Of a DNA stretch of 60,694 nt, positions 22,005-33,681 are shown one piece after another. Source of the DNA: Arsenophonus sp052171895. GTDB lineage: Bacteria > Pseudomonadota > Gammaproteobacteria > Enterobacterales > Enterobacteriaceae. The number at the start of each line of letters is the position of its first letter. Positions within the stretch are counted from its first letter, which is position 1. A program made the position numbers and the translations under genes. Below the pieces are notes generated by a model that was not told where the DNA came from, did no database searches, and saw nothing but the letters and a program-made list of their open reading frames with translations. The stretch covers positions 1 to 60,694 of the forward strand of contig JBQMRN010000009.1 of assembly GCA_052171895.1 (NCBI GenBank). The letters run 5' to 3'.

Positions 22005-23635
22005 GTTCATGGTTAAGAAATTGAATCCCGCTTAAAGTGAAGATAAAAAAGCCATCTCTTCCCTTATTGCTAAAAAAGGAGATAGAGATCGGTTTATTTG
22101 GTCTATTATAAATAAAAAATTTATCGGAGTATATATTCTTTAACCTAATGCTCTAATTTTAGAGATATTAACCATAAATTTAACTTAATAACCCTCTTTT
22201 TCCTATTTTATGCATTCTTTCTGATAACAATTCCATTGCCTGTTTGCCAAGCTGAGCCTCAATAAAAATAGCCTATTGATATACAGGAATGCATTTGTAC
22301 GGTGTACGGAGATCTGTACGTAGGAATCTTTTCATCAGAAAGAGGAACCTGGGTTTTTCTAATTTTTTGCAAACCATTATCATCTCCAGCACATTATACA
22401 CCTTCTGTAAGAAGGTGCCTAGTTTACAACTCGACAAAAAAGCATAGTAACACACCATCTTAAAATATACCTCAGCGGAATGTGGCTAATATATAGCGCC
22501 TGATCATCTCTTCCTACCTCAGAATCTGCTGCCTGTACTGCTTGGTTCACTGCTCATAGTAATGATCTACAACCACTCCAACCTAAGTAATGCCACAGTT
22601 TTACGCGGATACCAGGGAAGTTTATGGTAGCGTCCGAGGTATTTCAGGCCATCTAAACCCACGGATCCTTTCCTCTTTTTAATGAAATGCACTTTCCAAT
22701 AACGGGTGTCTTTTCCGTACTGTGCCTTCAAGTAACGCTGCCACTGGTTATTACCAGTTCGCTGTCGAATAAAATATGAACCTGCTATGCTAATCCACTG
22801 CTAGGTAGCTTTGATACTGCATATGAACTGCAGCCTTTTGACTTACAGTTTTTGCAAAAAACGGCGGTAAGAATATTCAGGAAAGAGGCACAGCGGTATC
22901 GTAGGACACCCATAGCAAAAGTGCCACAGGCAAGCATTCGCTAGAATAGATAGACGGATCGGTCTAGAAGTTGACACTTTCAGCGTGTTTTTCAAGAAAG
23001 TTATTCCAGCCGTCCATCACTGCTGAAAAGCAGTTTAGTTGCGCGGAAGGATATAAAATATACATCTTAGTAAATTAGCATCTTGCTATCTTGCCAGAGA
23101 AATAAAAATCATCATCCTGTCCGCATTCGTTAGGTCTATCAGCCCAGTTATCTTTGTGTTTTTCTAGGAGTCCGCCGAAGGAAGGAGACATGGATTATCC
23201 CTAGTTCTCTATAGGGGATGAATTCATCGGTAAATATACTTTTAGTCATACCCCTTCAATACAGTTGTATCCAGCGTCATCAGGCTTGGCCTTAGCGTTG
23301 CTTAAACCCCCTTGTAATCGTGACTAGAAGTGGATAATACTACTGCGTGTCAAGAAAAAATTAGGGACCGAATTGGATGGATTGCTTTATGGCCTCTTTT
23401 CGAGTATCATAAATAAATTCAGTCGATCTCTCATCATTAATTTCAAGAGAAAAATCATAAAACGTTTCGGATAAACAGGCGATGTAACATGTGAAGTTGC
23501 GTGTTATTTTCCTAATTTATCTGGTTTACGCTTTTTAGGAGATTATTTCGAGCCATTTGGATGAATTCCTAAAAATATTAACATATCGCAGAGTATAAAA
23601 CAGTACTCAGCTTATGAATATTTCAAAAGTAGCGT
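22005..23635 (-). mobile_element. IS91-family element, decayed
   Basis: Copy of the 7083-9100 repeat. It shares the transposase-side end GGTTAAGAAATTGAA and the distal end CAGTACTCAG. Minus-strand pieces read KPRFLFLMKRFLRTDLRTPY and YKCIPVYQ (22273-22458), the IS91 transposase tail. No intact frame. Confidence 0.78.
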
Positions 23636-23869
23636 GTACCTACACCGCTCAGCACCATATAATATGCTAGGTTATTCAGAATACACGTGCCACACAGTTA
23701 CGATGGCGCTCTCTGTATCCCTAACCGTGCTGGACTGTTTTTATTGGATGAGAGGCAGCCTGTCAGATATTACCTAACCGCATCTAAGCAATAGGAATAT
23801 CCAGCGGACCTCAAACATAACGATGATAACACTGATGAGTTAGGATAGTGGTAATGAAATGTCTTGTTG

Positions 23870-24700
23870 GTATTTCTTTGGAGGAACCCCTCCTGTTTTC
23901 AGCGAGCGGATACCAGACGGCAAAAATCTATATTCCCAAAATGACCAGCCGTGCGCCAGAACATTCAGCATCTGTTGTTGTATCAGACCATTAATAACCG
24001 CGCAGTACTCTGTTTGCGGACCGGCAGAGCGCGCTGACATGAGTGCCCTGGTAAATTTAGGCGCCAATCTTAAAGAAAAAGAGACCCATCTGTTTTCTGA
24101 ACTCAGCAAAGGCCGCCTAGCGATGCACAGCGTGAAACGGTGTATTTAGCCGTTGCAAAGATATATAAACCCCAACGTGCAAAAAAGTACAGGCAGGAGC
24201 GCGTTGGAAGAACAGCTCACCGATGCGTCATGGTTTGATAATGTCCTGTTTGATGCCAGCAGAAATACCCTTCTCAAAGGCTATACAATGCAGAAAACTA
24301 TCTGAGCCGAGTCCCGATATGCTAAGTTTTTCCCCATACCGCCGTCCCACTAGCGATATCCAGCGCTGTTCTGCATCAATCTCGACCACTAGCAGCGAGG
24401 CAACGGTTGCGCGATGGGAGAGCCATCCATGACAGGCGTTACAGCCGTTGGGTAGATTTTTGCCATAAGGTCAAAGCAAAAACAGTCTATCCAGCGGTAC
24501 AAAAGGCTAGTACATACCATGATTTAGCCGTTTATATTCAATAATTATAGCGCGCCACTGGAGAGATTTCGCCGAGTTTCTGGAGATTTATGAATTGCCC
24601 CTGTGGGGGTGGTGGAATATGCCAGCAACGCGAACGCCGAGCAGAAAAGTGTCCTGATGCGGGCGGTGATGAGGATATTGATATTTCGTGGATACATCAA
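23870..24700 (+). pseudogene. Mu gp29-like portal protein pseudogene (DUF935)
   Basis: Portal proteins form the head vertex through which DNA enters. Readable family stretches are NLGANLKEKETHLFSELSK (24040-24110), DASWFDNVLFDAS then LLKGYTMQ (24220-24300), FIFNNYSA then RDFAEFLEIYELPL (24525-24600) and ASNANAEQKSVLMRAVMRI (24620-24680). These correspond to the Mu gp29/DUF935 segments DTHLFSELSKR, FDxLLFDA, KGYSMQE, FKNYSxRDWAEFLEIYGLP and LLRAVMxIG. Frames change many times. Confidence 0.82.
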
Positions 24701-26115
24701 AAGCTAAATATCTCCGTGGGCGACCGCTGAATCCATTTTTACCTTACCAAGGCGACAATGGCCTTGTTGGGCGTGCAATGACCACTGATAGCAATCGCGA
24801 TGAAACGCGGTAGAGACACTAGAACCCGATTCCCCTAGATTGAACGCCAGTACCGACTCACTACTGGTTCTGGTGATAGCCCCTATCCGCAGGTGAGTAA
24901 AGAGGCAAAGAGTCGGCGCGCCTAGATATCCTGAATGCAACCTCCTATGAAGAGGTTGACCAGAGACCATATCGCCAAGGAATATCCTGGTATGAGTTAA
25001 TCGATATACTGACGCACCGGGCTGCAAAACCTTGGATGGTGGGTAAACAGCTCGTAGTGGACAATCATGGCAATCCCAAAACCGTGCAACTTAGCAGCGC
25101 TTACCATCTCTAGCAACGATATATAACGTCAATATTCTCGTGGTCTATAATATCGACCGCTATGCATAGATGATGGGCACCGCAGACCTTATTTCTACTA
25201 GCATATGTAGTTATGGAGGATAGCAGCATGCGGCCCTAGCTTGCTACCTTGAATAACAAGCTATTTCGTTACGATCACACCTTCTAGCAAAGTCATCACC
25301 GCCAAACAAATTTAACTGCCTTTTCGAATACACGCTTTGTCAAAACATTGGCCGGATGAGTTGAGTCTGAACATTACGGAAGACACCCCTCAGCTACGCA
25401 CTTATGAGGTAGAGGATGGCGTAGATAAACACAGTGGAGAAATTGTCACCTTGCCACCATCACCATCGATGATGGCAAGGTAAAAATGACACCGGATATG
25501 AGCTTGTCCCTATCAATATCCTGGTAAGCACACGGCGTTCGGTGTTGACAAGACGCTTCTTGACAAACTCCTTGCGGTTAATGAGGGGCGCCGCTCCATG
25601 AAAACGATAGATGCAGAGAGCTAAAGAACAGGCCAGAAAGCCATCAGTTAAATTTTTCGCTATTGGGCACGCGCATTTTATGCAAAGTCGGTGCCGTAGG
25701 TAAGGGTATTTACATGCTGGACTTTTTACTGGAAGCTATGTCCCGTTCGGGTAAAGGCGAGCACTTGGCAAGCGCTAGCTCGTTTCCTGGCAATTAATGA
25801 AAAAACCTGCTGTATCCTGATAGTAAAAACATTAACTTAGCGGAATAGGCTTTTAGGTGCAGAGGATATTCAACACTTACCGAGGCTAATGACTCACGCT
25901 CAGGCAATATTATGGGAGAAGCAATATAACAATTTACTTTTTATAATCAATACATCTGATGGAACGACAAAAGTTATCATTAATGCACCGTATAAACCTT
26001 GTAAAAACCAAAGATCAACTCAATGTCATAATTAATACTTATTGATTGAATCTCGAGAAACTCAAAGGTGAAATTACCGGAGGACACCTAGAATTGCTAG
26101 AGGGAAGGCTTGAAT
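24701..26115 (+). pseudogene. Degraded region, gp30 (F)-like head morphogenesis candidate
   Basis: This is the place of Mu gp30 between portal and protease. The distal part reads AEDIQHLPRLMTHAQAILWE then KQYNNLLFIINTSDG and KVIINAPYK, which resembles the nuclease-like C-terminal domain found on some SPP1 gp7/Mu F-family proteins (LP-x-LL-x-PQAVL...LLYVFD). The proximal part (24701-25250) has short open pieces with WYELIDILTHRAAKPW that I do not recognise. A stretch near 25400-25600 reads VEDGVDKHSGEIVTL and VPINILVST. Assignment is by position plus the terminal motif; low to moderate confidence. Confidence 0.45.
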
Positions 26116-26865
26116 GAGCCGATGGTGGAAATCAAACCTACATATACGAACAGATTTACGAACAGATTACCGTAAAATACACCAGCCTCTTTATCGTTTA
26201 AAAGTACATCGACCGACAATAATTTTAACCAGGATGCCTTCGGAGAGCAAATCTCATAAATTAAATTAACTGCAGTAATTAATCACAAGCGCTTGCAAAA
26301 AACCCTGTTTGCCGAACTGTAACTGGTTGGCAAAGACGGCAAATCGATCACCCGTATCGTCGATCCTAGCTCTTCTATCTTCCACTGAGTAGCCGTTTAA
26401 TGGTGAAGGCGCGGCTGGATACATGGGGGGAAGGGGTTTTTGCCTTGGAGGGTACCCATTGAGTAATCCCTATCGCTGCTGGCGTTAGCGGCACACCTGG
26501 CTATAGTCCGTTAAGGTGTTGAGTAGTGAGAGAGATATGGCGTGCTAGGTGAGTATCGAGTAGGATGATAGCTGGTATGTATTAGAGGCAATGCGCACCA
26601 GGCAGTAATCCATCACACTGGGGGGCAGCAACCACCCTAGCGAGGATGCGTCCGGAGCAGATGCCATCCCCGGCCTCGCCTATTTATTGGACTGGATCCC
26701 ACCGGAGAGGGGATATCCTCGACGCTCTGGCTCGCAACCCCCTGCCAAAAGCCTTGCAGGCATAAACGCCTCTGGCACCACCAACTCCACCACGCAATTA
26801 TTACGGAAAAGTGTCTCATACCCCCTCTTTATAAAAAATTTTTTAAACGCGCTAGGGCGTTTTTA
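26116..26865. other. Degraded prophage sequence, possible gpG position
   Basis: Short broken frames only: LTAVINHKRLQKTLFAEL then LVGKDGKSITRIVDPS near 26270-26380, and SASGTTNSTTQLLRKS-like sequence near 26770. In Mu-like phages the virion morphogenesis gene G lies between F and I. I cannot match these pieces to G with confidence. Confidence 0.35.
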
Positions 26866-27900
26866 ATGGTTTTTAAACTGGGTTATTTATGCGATCGCTG
26901 CCAAGATGATGGTTGGCTGATTAACGAGGCTGCGTTTAACCACATGGTGGCGCATATGGTAGTACTGCTCAATCAGCTTATAAAAATCGATTATAACCAC
27001 CATGGGCTGTTTAAACAGAAAGAGATAGCCTCTGCGGCACTAGGCTTTGTTCCGGGTACCCCGGCATATTTTCGCTGGAACGATAATACCTGAGTTTAAG
27101 TCAAGCAGACTGTAATCCGTCAGCGGTTGAACGCTTGAAAACCCGCGAGTTTCCGTATTTTCGCCGATGATAGGCTATGATGCACTTAGAGTCTATAACC
27201 CCTTGATCTAAGAATGTTAGCCATTACCGGTAACCATAATCTGAGTGGCATGCGCCAGTTTGATGGCTACCTGAGCACCGAGGAATTATACCAGGCGTTA
27301 ACTCTTCCTCCGTTTCTCCGATAAGGAGACTGCAACGAATCAATCATTAAAACGCTGCTGGCCGCACTGGATCTGACGGAGGTGTGGATAGTATAACAAC
27401 CTGACACCGATCAGGTTCTCTCGCTACACCATCAATACTAGAAATCAATGTGCTAGCACTATCAGGTGACCTGAAGGCGCTTAAATCCCAAGCCATAACG
27501 GCGGCGTCGATGGATTTACTCCGCCTATGTGCCGATCGAGACCTATAACGCCGTGCGTGAACATGTGGTAGTACTCTCCCCCAGATCTGGGTAAGACAAC
27601 CCCCTTTGGCGCAAACCCTGAACAAGGCCGAACATGGCGAGAGGATATTAAAAATCCGAGTGCGCCTACTTAAAAATGCTCGGCGATCAGATTAGCGTGG
27701 CTATGACCCCCTGTCGGCAGCGAAGCTGGCAACGCACCAGGCGATAGCCGCCATGACAGGCGTGCAAACCGAAATCCTGACCTACCCCCACCACACACAA
27801 TACCGTGAAAATCTTTACCGTGCCCCACTGTCAGCCGAAGAGTTACAGGCCGCTCGTATGCTGGTGATGACCCTGACTGCGTTCCAAAAAAATTAAGAGC
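26866..27900 (+). pseudogene. Mu gpI-like protease/scaffold pseudogene
   Basis: Mu I is the prohead protease with a scaffold C-terminal part. From ATG 26866: FKLGYLCDRCQDDGWL, then WLINEAAFNHMVAHM, then KIDYNHHGLFKQKEIASAA and GFVPGTPAYFRWNDNT, matching the family's FVIDYEHQTL...PAPAAGW...W. Then KTREFPYF, YDALRVYNPLDLRMLAITGN, GMRQFDGYLSTEE, LLAALDLTEVW, YNAVREHVVVL and the tail ATHQAIAAMTGVQTE. This is the protease domain followed by the scaffold helix region in the right order. It carries frameshifts near 27090, 27170, 27400 and later, and a deletion of the expected LLPAGEF-type motif. Confidence 0.8.
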
Positions 27901-27906
27901 GCGAAG

Positions 27907-28870
27907 ATGCATAATAATCCCTACCCCATATACCCCGTCGAAATTACTGCTTTGATAACCGGTTTTTGCAAAGAATTTCAAAATGGGCTTAGCATTGGCA
28001 TGGTCCCCGTCTCACTACCAGTAGATAGATGGGCGACCATTCTGACACTTCCACTTCAAAATCAAATACTTAGTACTGATCTTGAGCAGTTTCCTGCTTT
28101 CCAGGAGTAGGTAGTTTCAGAGAGTATTTAGCAGATAAAGGATCTATGCCTCCTATGCCATCAACAACAAGAACTATAAAGGTACGATCGCTATTATCCG
28201 CGATGATTTTAAGGATGAGAATCTTGGTGCGTATAAGCTCACTGTTTCAAGAAATAGGTCGCAATGGTGTGACGCATCCTGCACAAACCATGACGAACTT
28301 GTGTTTAGGGCCTTGTGCAACGGTAATAAAATCGACTGCTACGATGGCAAACATTTTTGATAACGAACCAAGCATCCGCTGTATCCCAAGGTTAACAGTA
28401 GCGGCGACGCAGAGAAGGTGAGCAACCAGTTTATCAAAAAACTGGCAGCGACACGATTTTAAAAGACTAGACTGAGCGGTCTGAGTCTGCTATCTGATGG
28501 ATTATTCGCAGCCGCTCAAAGGCAGTGATTTTCCACAGAAAACCGCCGCCACTAAACCCCCGAGTTGCTCACTTTGACCAACGTCGATGAAGGCTGCACC
28601 CTTTAGTTAAAACGAATTTATCTTTGGTTTCTCGGCCTGGCAGAATGTAGTATAGCTTCTTGGAGATGGTTTACAACATGACAGGCACCTTTCTGACACT
28701 GGATAACCTCTGGAAAGGCTAATAAAAGTACCCCCATACGCGCCTTTACCGCTGACGGCAGTCTCAAGCTAAGTATTCATCGATCCATTTGTGTGCTGCC
28801 AATAAAACTGCAGAAAACCTCCACTCAGAGTTACTGGAGTGTAAATTAGTGGCAAAGAGGGGCAAAGAGC
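27907..28870 (+). pseudogene. Mu gpT-like major head protein pseudogene
   Basis: Capsid subunit of Mu-like phages. Start ATG 27907; early sequence ITALITGFCKEFQNGLSIG corresponds to the family's TGFKxxFQxGL. Later pieces: NKNYKGTIAIIRDDFKDENL (family VxRDDIEDDxLG), THPAQ then ELVFRALCNGNKIDCYDGK (family LVFxLLxxG...CYDGQ), FDNE, GDAEKVSNQFIKK, and near the end MVYNMTGTFLTLDNLW and LPIKLQKT. Frames shift repeatedly, so no capsid protein can be made. Confidence 0.85.
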
Positions 28871-28982
28871 ACCAGGCTATTTAACAAAATAAAAGGCCAA
28901 AACCTTGACGCTATTGGTGACAAACTCGCTCTAAAGGCGCTTTAAAGCGGTTTTTACGGTCATTACGTAGAGAGATCAAGGG

Positions 28983-29350
28983 ATGTATATGCCAGTGAAC
29001 AGGATTTACGCGCACGCTATAGTGCTCAGTTGATAGAAAAACTGGTTGACTGGCTCGATGATGAAGCGGCATCCAGGCAAAAAGTGGACCAGGGACTCAC
29101 TGATGCCAGAGCCCTGATGGACAATTTTATCACTGCCAGTTACGCGATGGGGCTTGTGGTGCCAGTCGGCACTGAAATAGCATACCTGCACGATGGCATT
29201 TTACTACCTGAATAAGGAGCAGCGGACCACCGAACAAACTCGCTACTATTACCAGGATGCGTTGCGCTGGCTGAAAGTGGTAAAAACGATGAACTATCAC
29301 TCTCTTGCTTGATATCGATACCCAGCCACCCGGCCTGCCAGAAATGTAAG
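28983..29350 (+). pseudogene. Mu gp36-like protein pseudogene (DUF1320)
   Basis: DUF1320 proteins lie between head and tail genes in Mu-like phages. The sequence reads DVYASEQDLRARYSAQLIEK, then LVDWLDDEAASRQKVDQGLT, then DARALMDNFITASYAM, which is the family's YATxxDLxxRY...xIxxALxDAxxxIDGYLxxRY pattern. The C-terminal part continues in another frame as YYLNKEQRTTEQTRYYYQDA then LRWLKVV and ends near DIDTQPPGLPEM. At least two frameshifts (near 29150 and 29280). The short piece just upstream (28870-28980, KGQNLDAIGDKLALKAL) may be the end of a gp35-like gene. Confidence 0.78.
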
Positions 29351-29389
29351 CTGAGAGCCGGCATGGAGGTTTGGAAGCATGCAGAAAGG

Positions 29390-29985
29390 ATTTCTATGAT
29401 GATTGTCTTCCAGTGAAACCGCCTTGCTGGTACGGCTACATGATGTATTTAACAAGACATTGCCTGATATATCGCCACCTCTTCCTGTAACTTAAGCAAG
29501 AAAGAGGGTGCATGATATGATGGTAATGTCGCCCCTTGCTGTATCTACTTTAACTGTATGAGCCGTAGACTTGTCAGATAAAAGAGACAATTGACAGTCG
29601 TTTTGTTTTTTTATTTGATGGCCGATGTTATCAACGGTACTGATATGACGACCAACCAACCCTTCATTTAGCAGATAGTGGAACGACTAATAGCGAGCTT
29701 ATTGGGGTTTTGTCCTGCAAATGCCTGGCCAATGCGCTTTGAAGATAGAGGGTGAAAGCTGTACACTAAGCAACAGGAGAATTGCGGTGTACTGCCCTCC
29801 ACCGTATGGCGGCACCTACTTTATCTGTAAGGAGCCGCGCTGCCAGCGTTGATTCAGGAAGATGGCGTAGATGACTAGCTAAACCATTATTAGATCTTTA
29901 CCCAGCTGGATATAGCAGTCCCACACCGCTGTCTAGCCCAATATTACTCTACGCGGGAAAAACAACGACAATGAATGACACCGAT
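29390..29985 (+). pseudogene. Mu gp37/gp38-position proteins, degraded
   Basis: Two short pseudogenes seem to be present. The first (29390-29560) reads SSSETALLVRLHDVFNKTLPDI, like the DUF1834/gp37 N-terminus. The second (29610-29985) reads MADVINGTDMTTNQPF then IVERLIASLLGFCPANAW, PMRFED, STVWRHLLYL, GAALPALIQEDGVDD and IFTQLDIAVPH, a continuous if broken protein in the gp38 position. I cannot name the second one beyond its position. A further small piece at 30060-30225 may be the short DUF2635 gene common before the sheath. Confidence 0.5.
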
Positions 29986-30230
29986 AATACACGATGAGCA
30001 TCCTAACCAGTTTGATTTAGCGATGATTTTCTCGTATCGACCACCGCCGAAGCGCGCGGTGTGCGAATCCATTTCATGAAAATATTAGAGGATGCAGAGG
30101 CCTCTAGAGGTGGCGCTCCTATGTTTTTAAAGATCTACTGAACATCACACACTGCCAGAAAAACCGCCAGACAGCCAGCAAAACTCAGTCCATGCAGCCT
30201 TGAGTAAAAAGGATAACCTTCATAGGATAA

Positions 30231-31497
30231 CCTTCATAAGTATTAGCTTTAATAAAATCAGCGCCGCTTTCCGTGTATACCTCTGACCCATATTAAGATT
30301 GATAATTCGCAGGCCATCACACCAGCACACTAATCCAGATGGTGATGTTTGGAAAAGGCGGCTATTCAAGGACGGCAAGATGGCAGCTGATTATTAGACA
30401 CGCCACTACGGTATCATACGCGCCGATCATGCTGCAACACTCCGGAGCTAAGGATCCATGCTGCCGGCGATGCTAAAGGAATTTTTGATCGACAACCCTG
30501 ATGCAGTATTAAGCGGTGATGGTCCAAAAAGGATTAATGAAGCTGGCAAAGGTGATGCCAGGATCCTGACCTTATCTGGTCAGGAACAACAAGCCGTGGA
30601 CTACTGAATGTCTATCTCGGCGGTGTGCATGTGTACGCATCACGTCACCATGCATAAAGGCTAGCAGAGCAAGGACGCTGGCTAGCGATGGGCGATTATA
30701 ATGCCCTGTCATCACTTCAGGTAACTGCAGTGTTGTCTTTAGCGCTAGGGGATAACTCAGATTATCTGCATATCGTCATGCCCTCCCTCGATAGTGCGCC
30801 AACCTGAGATTATTGAGTGAGGCGCTTGTGAGCAACGACTTGGGACTGACTAAAATGTCTGACGGCATCGCCGGGCAGCCCATACTGATATTCTGGGGAA
30901 ATGACCAGTTCATTAAGACACGTAACAATTTTCTACTGATCTGTAGCAGCTATCCATCGCGTACAAGAGATGGGCTATCTATAAGCAATTAGCCATCGGT
31001 GCTGTCTGATCATCTGTTTCTTACAATGAACGTAACCAGCGCTCCTGTATGACGGATTATCACTGTGAAGGTTTGGACCGATGATGGTGTCCAGATTGAG
31101 CGGTAGATAACCATCTATTGCACAATCGGCTACGGCGATCTAGATCCGTATTACCTTGATATGAATACTATCGCCACATTGTCCTATCTGTGCTATTCCA
31201 CTCGGTTATGCATCACCAAACAGCTTTCCTCGTCATAAGCACCAAACGATACTACGATGATCGCATCAAGGCAAGCAATGGTGACACCCACAGCCCAGCC
31301 ATTAATACCCTCTACAAATTGCTAGCTCTGGCAATAGAGTGGCTAGAGGAAGGCCTGATTAAGAATTTCGAGCATTTTCGTAACAGCCTTACTTGTCGAG
31401 CCCAACAAAAACGACCGCAACTAGCTCGACGTACTGTTCAAGCCAGATGTGATAACTAGTTGCACATTTTGCAGAGCAGATCCAGTTTATTTTGTAA
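30231..31497 (+). pseudogene. Mu gpL-like contractile tail sheath pseudogene
   Basis: The sheath drives contraction of myovirus tails. The N-terminus reads SISFNKISAAFRV (start ATA, probably from ATG, with AGGATAACC upstream), then IDNSQAIT-like, then AAMLKEF then LIDNPDAVLS-like, then LLNVYLGGVHVYAS (30608-30650). The C-terminal domain is clear: YYLDMNTIATLSYLCYST, RITKQ, VTPTAQP, NTLYKLLALAIEWLEEGL, IKNFEHFRNSL, RLDVLFKPDVI and AEQIQFIL before the TAA at 31495. Several frameshifts. The order is just upstream of the tube gene, as in Mu. Confidence 0.88.
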
Positions 31498-31504
31498 GGA
31501 GTAA

Positions 31505-31657
31505 TATAGCATTTTATAAATACCAATAGCAGGGCAAGTCCATTACCTGAGTTAACGGGCAAGAATACCCACGATGACAGGAGCTACCTCTTTATCCAGT
31601 CCGAGGATCGAGAAAAAGTGAGAACCGCGTGGATGTTTTTCGTCTCATTCTCTCGGA
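31505..31657 (+). pseudogene. Mu gpM-like tail tube pseudogene, N-terminal part
   Basis: Directly after the sheath and an AAGGAG site. Broken frames give QGKSIT, VNGQEYPR, FYPG-type and ENRVDVFRLILSE, matching the tube family's VNGQEYxT...GG-x-R-x-x-V pattern. It is cut at about 31658 by the IS481/IS1595 insertion; nothing of its 3' half or of the tape-measure gene was recognised on the other side. Confidence 0.65.
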
Positions 31658-31769
31658 AGAGAGTATTTTTTTTGAATAATTCAAGTTTAACTTTAAAGCA
31701 ATCTTTGATAAACTGAATAGAATTTTTCTATGTAATAATGAATAGAGTAATTCCTGATTGTATACATAA
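31658..31769 (-). mobile_element. IS481-family 3' end remnant
   Basis: Diverged copy of 13416-13530, starting with CGGAAGAGAGTAT and carrying the complement of the transposase C-terminus (YNQ-ELP... region). It is truncated on the right by the IS1595 left end at 31770. No coding capacity. Confidence 0.72.
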
Positions 31770-32757
31770 GCCTATGTTGGCAAAGGCTATTAGTAGGAAT
31801 CCATTATACTATTATGAAAGATTTTCGCTACAAAAGGTTGCCATAAAAAAGCAAACTATCATATAGATCTAAAGAGATTCTTTTTCACTCCCTCCCAATA
31901 TAAAGCTGTATCTCATTAGTTAATTCAGCGACAATCTGTTGCATGATGTCGATATATACATTGAAGTAACTCATTCCACTTTATCCTGCTTATATTGTTA
32001 CAGTGAACATGTTATACGCTTGGGAACATTCATTAGGGACAGCGATATCATTGCAAAATCCATGATTGCAAGAAAAGATTTAACAATTTTACTGAAAGTT
32101 CTTTAGCGAAACTAGATCACAAAGATAAATAATTTAGTTAGGTGTAATGTATATTGAATAGCTTGACTTTATGGGAGTTAGCAAATAAACAGGTATTGAT
32201 TTGAAAATAGCGTTTAGATGGGGTCACTCCTTCCTTGCTTCAGCAGCGACAAGCCAAGATAAATACACTAAGTGCTATTCTTGAAATCAAGGAAACATTT
32301 TTCCTGGATCCTTTAAAGAGAAGCGTTATATTCCACATAGAAAGCTAGAAAAAGTAAGAGAAGAGGAAATAAAAGAAAAGAATAAATCGTGGTCTTAATC
32401 GCTAGAGGTTCACAGGGTCATTATGTAAGCAATGAGATTCTTAAAAAGTTTTATGTATGGTGTGTTTTAGCTGTTTTCTTGAGCTGATCATCGATAAAGA
32501 CTCTATCTTTTGTTTAAATGGATCTAAATGGTACGAAACTTTTGCCAGCGAGCATGAAATTAGTTATTATTATTTAATAAGGTTGAATAATCAGAGTGCT
32601 ATTTTGGTAAAAAAGGAATTCCACATTCAAAAATATGAACAGTCAGTTATATCAGCCAATTAAAAGGATAAGTAAGTAGATTCCATGGTTTTTAAAACCA
32701 CAATAATTGAAATACAGAGATGGCTATAAATTACTTTGCGAGACAAGCAAAAATGCA
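31770..32757 (+). mobile_element. IS1595-family element, inactivated
   Basis: Left end GCCTATGTTGGCAAAGG. Transposase pieces: LKIAFRWGHSFLASA, FKEKRYIPHRKLEK, then 32457-32663 with FCLNGSKWYETFASEHEISY and EFHIQKYEQSVISAN. The right terminal repeat is missing, the copy ending near 32757 within the sequence that encodes the C-terminus. It sits inside the IS481 remnant and separates prophage tube from baseplate genes. Confidence 0.82.
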
Positions 32758-32769
32758 ACATCTACTTGT

Positions 32770-33430
32770 ACCGATGATGCCCAGGAATCCGGCTGTTGTT
32801 CGGGCTGCTGGCATCCTGAATATGGTAAATCACGAAATGAAAGCGAAAAACGTCCAGTTGACGACAGTAGACGGTAAAACCTTTGATGAGTTCTAACACC
32901 AAAACAATACGTGCACATCAGCATGCCATTATCAAGTGCCGAATTGGTGTTTTCCTGCCTCTTGTCGGCAGTCGTAACTAAGCAACGGTCCTGGTGCTGG
33001 AAGACAGGCATTATATCGGCCAAACTGACTAACCGCCGCCTGGGACAGATAGCGGCTTGTATCGCTATGAAAGGCATTATCTGTATCTGATCCGTGACGA
33101 CCATGCATCATCATCTGTAAAACACTGAAAGATCTGTAAAACACTGAAAGTTATCGCCGATCATCATGAGGTGGTATTTAATACCCCCGCCAACGCGTTT
33201 TATCCATAATGTGCTGATTAAAAAACCTAACGGTGAAACAAAACATAGTTATTATTGGTAACGCTGAATCCAAAGGCACCTTTCCAGCGCATGAGAAGCT
33301 GTTATCGGTGATATTAAATAAAGCGCTCACTTCCATCAAGAAAATGGCCTGGAGAGCCTGGAACCCCTGGCCCAATGAGTAACGCTTTGCTGGATAAATA
33401 GCGAAGGGGGGAAGAGGCTGGTACAGAGCG
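32770..33430 (+). pseudogene. Mu gp45-like baseplate spike pseudogene
   Basis: Mu gp45 is the membrane-piercing central spike. Readable stretches: VRAAGILNMVNHEMKAKNVQ, LTTVDGKTFDEF, YTSMPLSSAELVFSCL, GGSRN-like, TVLVLEDRHYI, GLYRYERHYLYLIRDDH, then VIADHHEVVFNTPANAF and IKKPNGET with PAHEKLLSVI. This fits the family pattern V-E-R-x-Q-x-YGxxSxPLxGAE...VVFxGGxRxH...V-DRRYR...LY...D...V-x-TP. A 16-base segment around 33118-33150 (GATCTGTAAAACACTGAAAG) is tandemly duplicated. Frames break many times. Confidence 0.75.
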
Positions 33431-33680
33431 TGGCGTGGTATAGATTTACTCATCAACGATAGCCTGACGATGATGCTGCTATGTCTCTTTATTGTTAGGT
33501 GCCCTGTGAGATCTTCGAAAACCTGCCGGATGATGGCAGGTTATGACCGGGCTGATGGTGGGCTAACAGTTATCTGACAGCCAGCCCAGTTGACTTTCGG
33601 CTGTAGGCTTGACCGTGCATCTAACGCTTAAGGAAGGCAGTGCGTATTCGTTTACCTTTAAAATCCGTTTGAAGGAGATG
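33431..33680 (+). pseudogene. Mu gp46-like baseplate protein pseudogene
   Basis: Located between the gp45- and gp47-like genes. It begins with IDLLINDSLT-type sequence near 33445 and ends with LTVHLTLKEGSAYSFTFKIR before 33680, a beta-rich ending typical of the gp46 family. Frameshifts lie near 33500 and 33560. Assigned mainly by position. Confidence 0.55.
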
Positions 33681-33681
33681 T

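Noticed and set aside
24704..25027. 107-codon minus-strand frame in the prophage
   Set aside because: Plus-strand order of prophage pseudogenes is consistent throughout; this frame has no recognisable domain and lies in decayed GC-richer DNA where long random frames are common.
23636..29560. Initial idea that the GC-richer region encodes an insecticidal toxin complex or type VI secretion genes
   Set aside because: Portal, protease, head, sheath and gp47 segments match Mu-like late proteins in canonical order, which explains the region better.
32724..33456. Three minus-strand frames of 70-126 codons
   Set aside because: They overlap the plus-strand gp45-like pseudogene whose residues match a known family; the minus frames match nothing.
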